DNA of 5,033 bases from Chloroflexota bacterium (GTDB lineage: Bacteria; Chloroflexota; Dehalococcoidia; Lucifugimonadales; JACPCL1). Made by a program: the position numbers and the translations under genes. Location: the NCBI GenBank assembly GCA_016210395.1, contig JACQUI010000333.1, positions 1-5,033 of the forward strand, given 5' to 3'. This document shows, piece after piece, positions 4,841 through 5,033 of the stretch. Under the pieces are notes generated by a model. It was not told the DNA's origin, made no database searches, and saw nothing but the letters and a program-made list of their open reading frames with translations. How positions within the stretch are numbered: the stretch's first letter is position 1; each line of letters begins with the position of its first letter.

Positions 4841-4873
4841 CCCTTCGTGGTTCGACAGGCTCACCCCGAACGG
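4841..4873. repeat. REP-like dyad after the deacylase gene
   Basis: CCCTTCGTGGT (4841-4851) pairs with ACCCCGAACGG (4863-4873) at 9 of 11 positions around TTCGACAGGCTC. The first base of the dyad met by transcription is 15 nt after the deacylase stop. From memory, CCGTTCGTGGTTCGACAAGCTCACCACGAACGG-type elements are dispersed widely in environmental genomes. Here it could fold at the 3' end of the deacylase mRNA. Confidence 0.6.
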
Positions 4874-4887
4874 CACTGCCAGAGACC

Positions 4888-5033
4888 CTAGTCCCTCCCG
4901 TGCCGCAGCGCCCGCCCGGGCGTGGCGCCGGTGTGCGCGCCGTTGTCCACCACCACCTTGCCGTTGACGATGACGTAGGGAATGCCGATCGGGAACTGCT
5001 TCGGCTCCCAGCGCGTGGCCGGCGCTTTCACCG
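4888..5033 (-). CDS. Amidohydrolase, likely N-acyl-D-amino-acid deacylase (C-terminal fragment)
   Basis: Only the last 47 codons and the TAG stop are in the window; the gene continues past the right edge. The peptide includes QFPIGIPYVIVNGKVVVDNG and then AHTGATPGRALRHGRD. The pattern GIPYVIVNGKVVVDNG..TGA.PGR.LR is the closing beta-strand region of amidohydrolase-3 type enzymes, especially N-acyl-D-amino-acid deacylases, where the chain returns to the small composite domain. Those enzymes hydrolyse N-acyl-D-amino acids with a zinc centre, but the metal ligands lie in the missing part. A dihydroorotase- or hydantoinase-like member cannot be fully excluded. It reads toward the stressosome genes but is separated from them by about 700 bp of repeats, so a functional link is not implied. 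Confidence 0.75.
   Translation of the reverse strand, partial: VKAPATRWEPKQFPIGIPYVIVNGKVVVDNGAHTGATPGRALRHGRD

Larger units (their letters stand above)
4176..4887. other. Non-coding region between deacylase and PAS-PAS-STAS gene
   Basis: About 710 bp without a credible gene. A long plus-strand open frame from 4398 crosses the repeats at 4676-4762 and 4841-4873 and the 3' end of the deacylase gene, and has no ribosome site or recognisable domain, so I do not accept it. The part next to the PAS-PAS-STAS gene holds three dyads (4261-4297, 4330-4349, 4362-4380). The middle (about 4381-4675) shows only a short GC-rich hairpin, GCGCGG/CCGCGC at 4511-4527. I found no convincing -35/-10 pair for the PAS-PAS-STAS gene. 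Confidence 0.6.

Noticed and set aside
4398..4967. 189-codon plus-strand open frame
   Set aside because: It runs through two repeat elements (its CHPERGG...RSEGSLISLAMT stretch is the typical translation of the GTCATCCTGAGCG repeat) and overlaps the deacylase 3' end antisense. It has no ribosome site and no recognisable domain.

Overview
This window looks like a stretch of a GC-rich bacterial chromosome. The closest fit I can suggest is a Chloroflexota-type environmental bacterium, for instance a Dehalococcoidia relative. That assignment is an inference with low to moderate confidence. It rests on high GC, a complete stressosome gene set of non-Firmicute type, and the style of the intergenic repeats: GTCATCCTGAGCG elements, a GGGGCGCAA palindrome, and a TTCGTGG...CCCGAACGG dyad. 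There is no rRNA, tRNA, CRISPR array or transposase gene.

Every gene I can support is on the minus strand. Reading in the direction of transcription (right to left), they are: (1) the last 47 codons of an amidohydrolase, most like N-acyl-D-amino-acid deacylase, at the right edge; (2) about 700 bp of non-coding DNA with several dyads and two repeat elements; (3) a 435-residue PAS-PAS-STAS protein that is an RsbR paralogue; (4) about 420 bp of non-coding DNA packed with at least six hairpin-forming repeats; (5) a tight four-gene operon, rsbR - rsbS - rsbT - rsbX, with gaps of 2, 3 and 10 nt; (6) a short tail and part of a repeat at the left edge.

The genes fit one signalling device. RsbR-type and RsbS STAS proteins build the stressosome shell. 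RsbT is the kinase held by the shell; on stress it phosphorylates the STAS domains and leaves to activate a partner. RsbX removes the phosphates and resets the complex. The PAS-PAS-STAS protein would be an alternative sensor turret. The usual output genes (rsbU, rsbV, rsbW, sigB) are absent from the window, so the target of RsbT here is unknown.

The most notable points are three. The PAS-PAS-STAS protein has Leu in place of the first conserved phospho-acceptor of RsbR. A dense patchwork of unrelated palindromes separates it from its paralogue. Two inverted copies of one small repeat flank the whole cassette.
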